Positions 50,250 to 51,937 of a stretch of 51,937 bases of DNA are shown here, in pieces. The notes beneath the pieces were generated by a model that was not told the DNA's origin, made no database searches, and worked only from the letters and a program-made list of their open reading frames with translations. This stretch comes from Betaproteobacteria bacterium (GTDB taxonomy: Bacteria; Pseudomonadota; Gammaproteobacteria; Burkholderiales; SG8-39): contig VBBY01000045.1 in assembly GCA_005881595.1 (NCBI GenBank), positions 1 through 51,937 on the forward strand. The letters are read 5' to 3'. Numbering within the stretch: the first letter of the stretch is position 1; the number at the start of each line of letters is the position of its first letter. The position numbers and the translations under genes were made by a program.

Positions 50250-51055
50250 AGCTGAAAACGCTGATGGGCGATCACGCCGTTACGCAGGCGTTCAAGCGCA
50301 ATACGTCGCTTTTCGACTTCGCCGACGTGAAGGCTCCTGCCACGGCCTTCAAGCGCGTAGTGCGCGCGCTGGAGTTCGACGTCGCCGAGCTCGCCATCGT
50401 CACCTTTCTTCTCGCCAAGGCGCACGGCAAGCCGCTCAGGCTTCTGCCGGCGGTCGTGATGGCGAGATTCCAGCACCCGTATCTGGTCTACAACGCCGGG
50501 CGCGGGCCGTTGTCGCCCGGGGAACTGAATGGGAAAAGAGTCGGGCTGCGCTCCTACTCGGTGACGACCTCCGCATGGATCCGGGGCATCCTCGCCGACG
50601 ATTTCGGCGTCGACCTCGGCCGGGTCCGATGGGTGACGTTCGAGGAGCCGCACGTCGCCGAGTTCCGCGATCCGCCGAACGTCGAGCGCGCGCCGGCGGG
50701 GAAGGAAATTCTCGCCATGCTGCAGGCCGGCGAGCTCGACGCCGCGATCGTCGGCGCAATCCCGGATGACGCAGGATTCAAGCCGGTGATTGCCGACCCC
50801 GAGGCGGCGGCCAAGGCCTGGCGCAGGAAGCACGGCGCGATCCAGATCAACCACATGGTGGCGGTAAAAAGGGACGTGGAGAATGCCGACGAGGTCTACC
50901 GCCTGCTTCTCGAGAGCCGCAAAGCGGCGGGCAATCCCGAGATGAATCCCTTCGGCATCGAGGAGAACCGGCGCAACCTCGAAGTGGCCATCGACTGCGT
51001 GTACCGGCAGCGCATGATCCCCAGGCGCTTCACGGTGGAGGAGCTGTTTCAATGA
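50246..51055 (+). CDS. 4,5-dihydroxyphthalate decarboxylase-like protein (periplasmic-binding-protein fold)
   Basis: A 269-residue protein, shorter than the usual 300-330 for Pht5-type 4,5-dihydroxyphthalate decarboxylases. It starts with VTQAFKRNTSLFDFADVK and lacks a signal peptide, in contrast to solute receptors of the same fold. Downstream motifs include GELNGKRVGLRSYSVTTSAWIRGILADDFGVDL and PFGIEENRRNLEVAID, typical of this family. Decarboxylation to protocatechuate just before the LigAB step is a natural reading, but other hydroxyphthalate or ring acids are possible. It is coupled to ligA and to the Bug receptor by 4-base overlaps. Confidence 0.78.
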   Translation: MKLKTLMGDHAVTQAFKRNTSLFDFADVKAPATAFKRVVRALEFDVAELAIVTFLLAKAHGKPLRLLPAVVMARFQHPYLVYNAGRGPLSPGELNGKRVGLRSYSVTTSAWIRGILADDFGVDLGRVRWVTFEEPHVAEFRDPPNVERAPAGKEILAMLQAGELDAAIVGAIPDDAGFKPVIADPEAAAKAWRRKHGAIQINHMVAVKRDVENADEVYRLLLESRKAAGNPEMNPFGIEENRRNLEVAIDCVYRQRMIPRRFTVEELFQ

Positions 51056-51937
51056 AAGTATTTCTACTGGCGGTTCTTTTTCCGCTGCTGGCGTTGGCCC
51101 AGGACTTCCCGGCGAAACCGATCCGCCTGATCGTGCCCTTCGGCCCGGGCGGCGTCGCCGACATCACGGCGCGCTCGGTGGCGCCCGAGATCTCCAAGGC
51201 GCTGGGCCAGCCGCTGGTGATCGAGAACAAGCCGAGCGCCGGCGGCGTGGTCGCGGGCCAGGAGGCGGCGCGCGCCGCGCCCGACGGCTATACGCTCCTG
51301 CTCATCAACAACGGCACCGCCATCAGCAGGGCGCTGTTCAGATCGCTGCCGTACGAGCCGGAGAAGGACTTCGCGATGATCTCCACAGTCGGCTTCTTTC
51401 CGCTGGTGATCGTCGCCGATCCGAAGTCGCCGCTGAAGACGGTCAAGGACGTCATCGCCGCCGCCAGGGCGAAGCCCGGCACGATGAACGTCGCCACGAT
51501 CGGCATCGGCAGCACCCAGCATCTCGCAGCCGAGCTGTTCAAGTCGAGCGCCGGCATCGACGTGCAGATCGTTCCCTACAAGGCGACCGGCGAGGTGGTC
51601 GCCGCGGCGAAGAACGGCGACGCCGACCTGGTCTTCGAGATCCTCGCGCCCGCCATCTCGCACATCCGCTCTGGCAACCTGCGGGCCATCGCGGTCACCC
51701 CCGCGAAACGCTTCCCGGGGCTCGCCGACGTGCCGACCGTGATCGAGGGCGGCGTGCCGGGGTACGACGTCACGTCCTGGAACGGCCTCGCGGCGCCCGC
51801 GAAGACGCCGCGCCCGATCGTCGAGCGCCTCCACCGGGCGGTGGTGAGTGCGCTGAGGTCGCCCGAAGTTCAGAAGCGCCTCGCCGAGCTCGGGGTCGAG
51901 GGCCGTGCCAGCACGCCCGAGCACCTAAGCGAGTTCT
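51052..51937 (+). CDS. Bug-family periplasmic solute receptor (TctC-like), 3' end outside window
   Basis: The N-terminal 295 residues of a receptor of about 320. A signal peptide (MKVFLLAVLFPLLALA) is followed by FPAKPIRLIVPFGPGGVADITAR, IENKPSAGGVVAGQEAARAAPDGYTLL and IVPYKATGEVVAAAKNG. The ATG overlaps the decarboxylase-like gene stop (ATGA), placing it in the ligBA operon; aromatic acids such as phthalate or protocatechuate are reasonable ligands. The window ends before its stop. Confidence 0.9.
   Translation, partial: MKVFLLAVLFPLLALAQDFPAKPIRLIVPFGPGGVADITARSVAPEISKALGQPLVIENKPSAGGVVAGQEAARAAPDGYTLLLINNGTAISRALFRSLPYEPEKDFAMISTVGFFPLVIVADPKSPLKTVKDVIAAARAKPGTMNVATIGIGSTQHLAAELFKSSAGIDVQIVPYKATGEVVAAAKNGDADLVFEILAPAISHIRSGNLRAIAVTPAKRFPGLADVPTVIEGGVPGYDVTSWNGLAAPAKTPRPIVERLHRAVVSALRSPEVQKRLAELGVEGRASTPEHLSEF

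Overview
The window is about 52 kb of GC-rich, gene-dense bacterial DNA. Three Bug-family (tripartite tricarboxylate transporter type) solute receptors, a TRAP transporter, LigAB-type protocatechuate dioxygenase and other aromatic or organic-acid genes point to an environmental betaproteobacterium, probably Burkholderiales-like. No rRNA, tRNA, CRISPR array, intact insertion sequence or integrase was seen, and the species cannot be fixed from this sequence.

Layout. 1-3513 (minus): the start of a kdp potassium-pump operon (a 31-codon micro-ORF, kdpF, kdpA, kdpB; kdpB runs off the left edge). 3713-6690 (minus): NRAMP-type metal transporter, DUF4337 membrane protein and MFS transporter. 6714-9909: a class I aminotransferase, a small secreted protein and a class III (glutamate-1-semialdehyde aminomutase-like) PLP enzyme. 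9943-12823 (plus): a complete TRAP transporter, dctP-dctQ-dctM. 12926-18854 (plus): a DUF1800-DUF1501-SBBP repeat block of secreted proteins whose 3' end decays into a frameshifted DUF11 remnant. 18855-22702 (minus): hydantoinase/oxoprolinase pair hyuB-hyuA. 22812-24263 (plus): a BNR-repeat protein abutting a ubiquitin-like MoaD/ThiS protein.

24297-27415 (minus) is the least ordinary part. It holds a frameshifted secreted protein, then a four-gene unit of a three-helix membrane protein, a trypsin-like protease with an intact His-Asp-Ser triad, a small secreted protein resembling the protease's own N-terminal domain, and a T4-type lysozyme with an intact Glu-Asp-Thr triad. After it come a gamma-glutamyltransferase with altered active-site motifs, a bactofilin, an N-acyl-D-amino-acid deacylase, and a group with small His/Cys-rich proteins, an outer-membrane protein and a TonB receptor (31872-35536).

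35594-51937 is a catabolic region: a DUF899 protein carrying a perfect 213-bp in-frame tandem duplication, a hydroxyacid reductase, an operon of SnoaL-like protein, lone molybdenum hydroxylase large subunit, amidohydrolase and Bug receptor, then an SDR-aryl acid:AMP ligase-amidohydrolase operon, a Bug receptor with a ThDP enzyme, a luciferase-like monooxygenase, and ligB-ligA-dihydroxyphthalate decarboxylase-like gene-Bug receptor. Together these suggest uptake and breakdown of aromatic carboxylic acids, with protocatechuate or a close relative undergoing ring cleavage. Most genes in each operon are joined by ATGA or GTGA overlaps, implying translational coupling.
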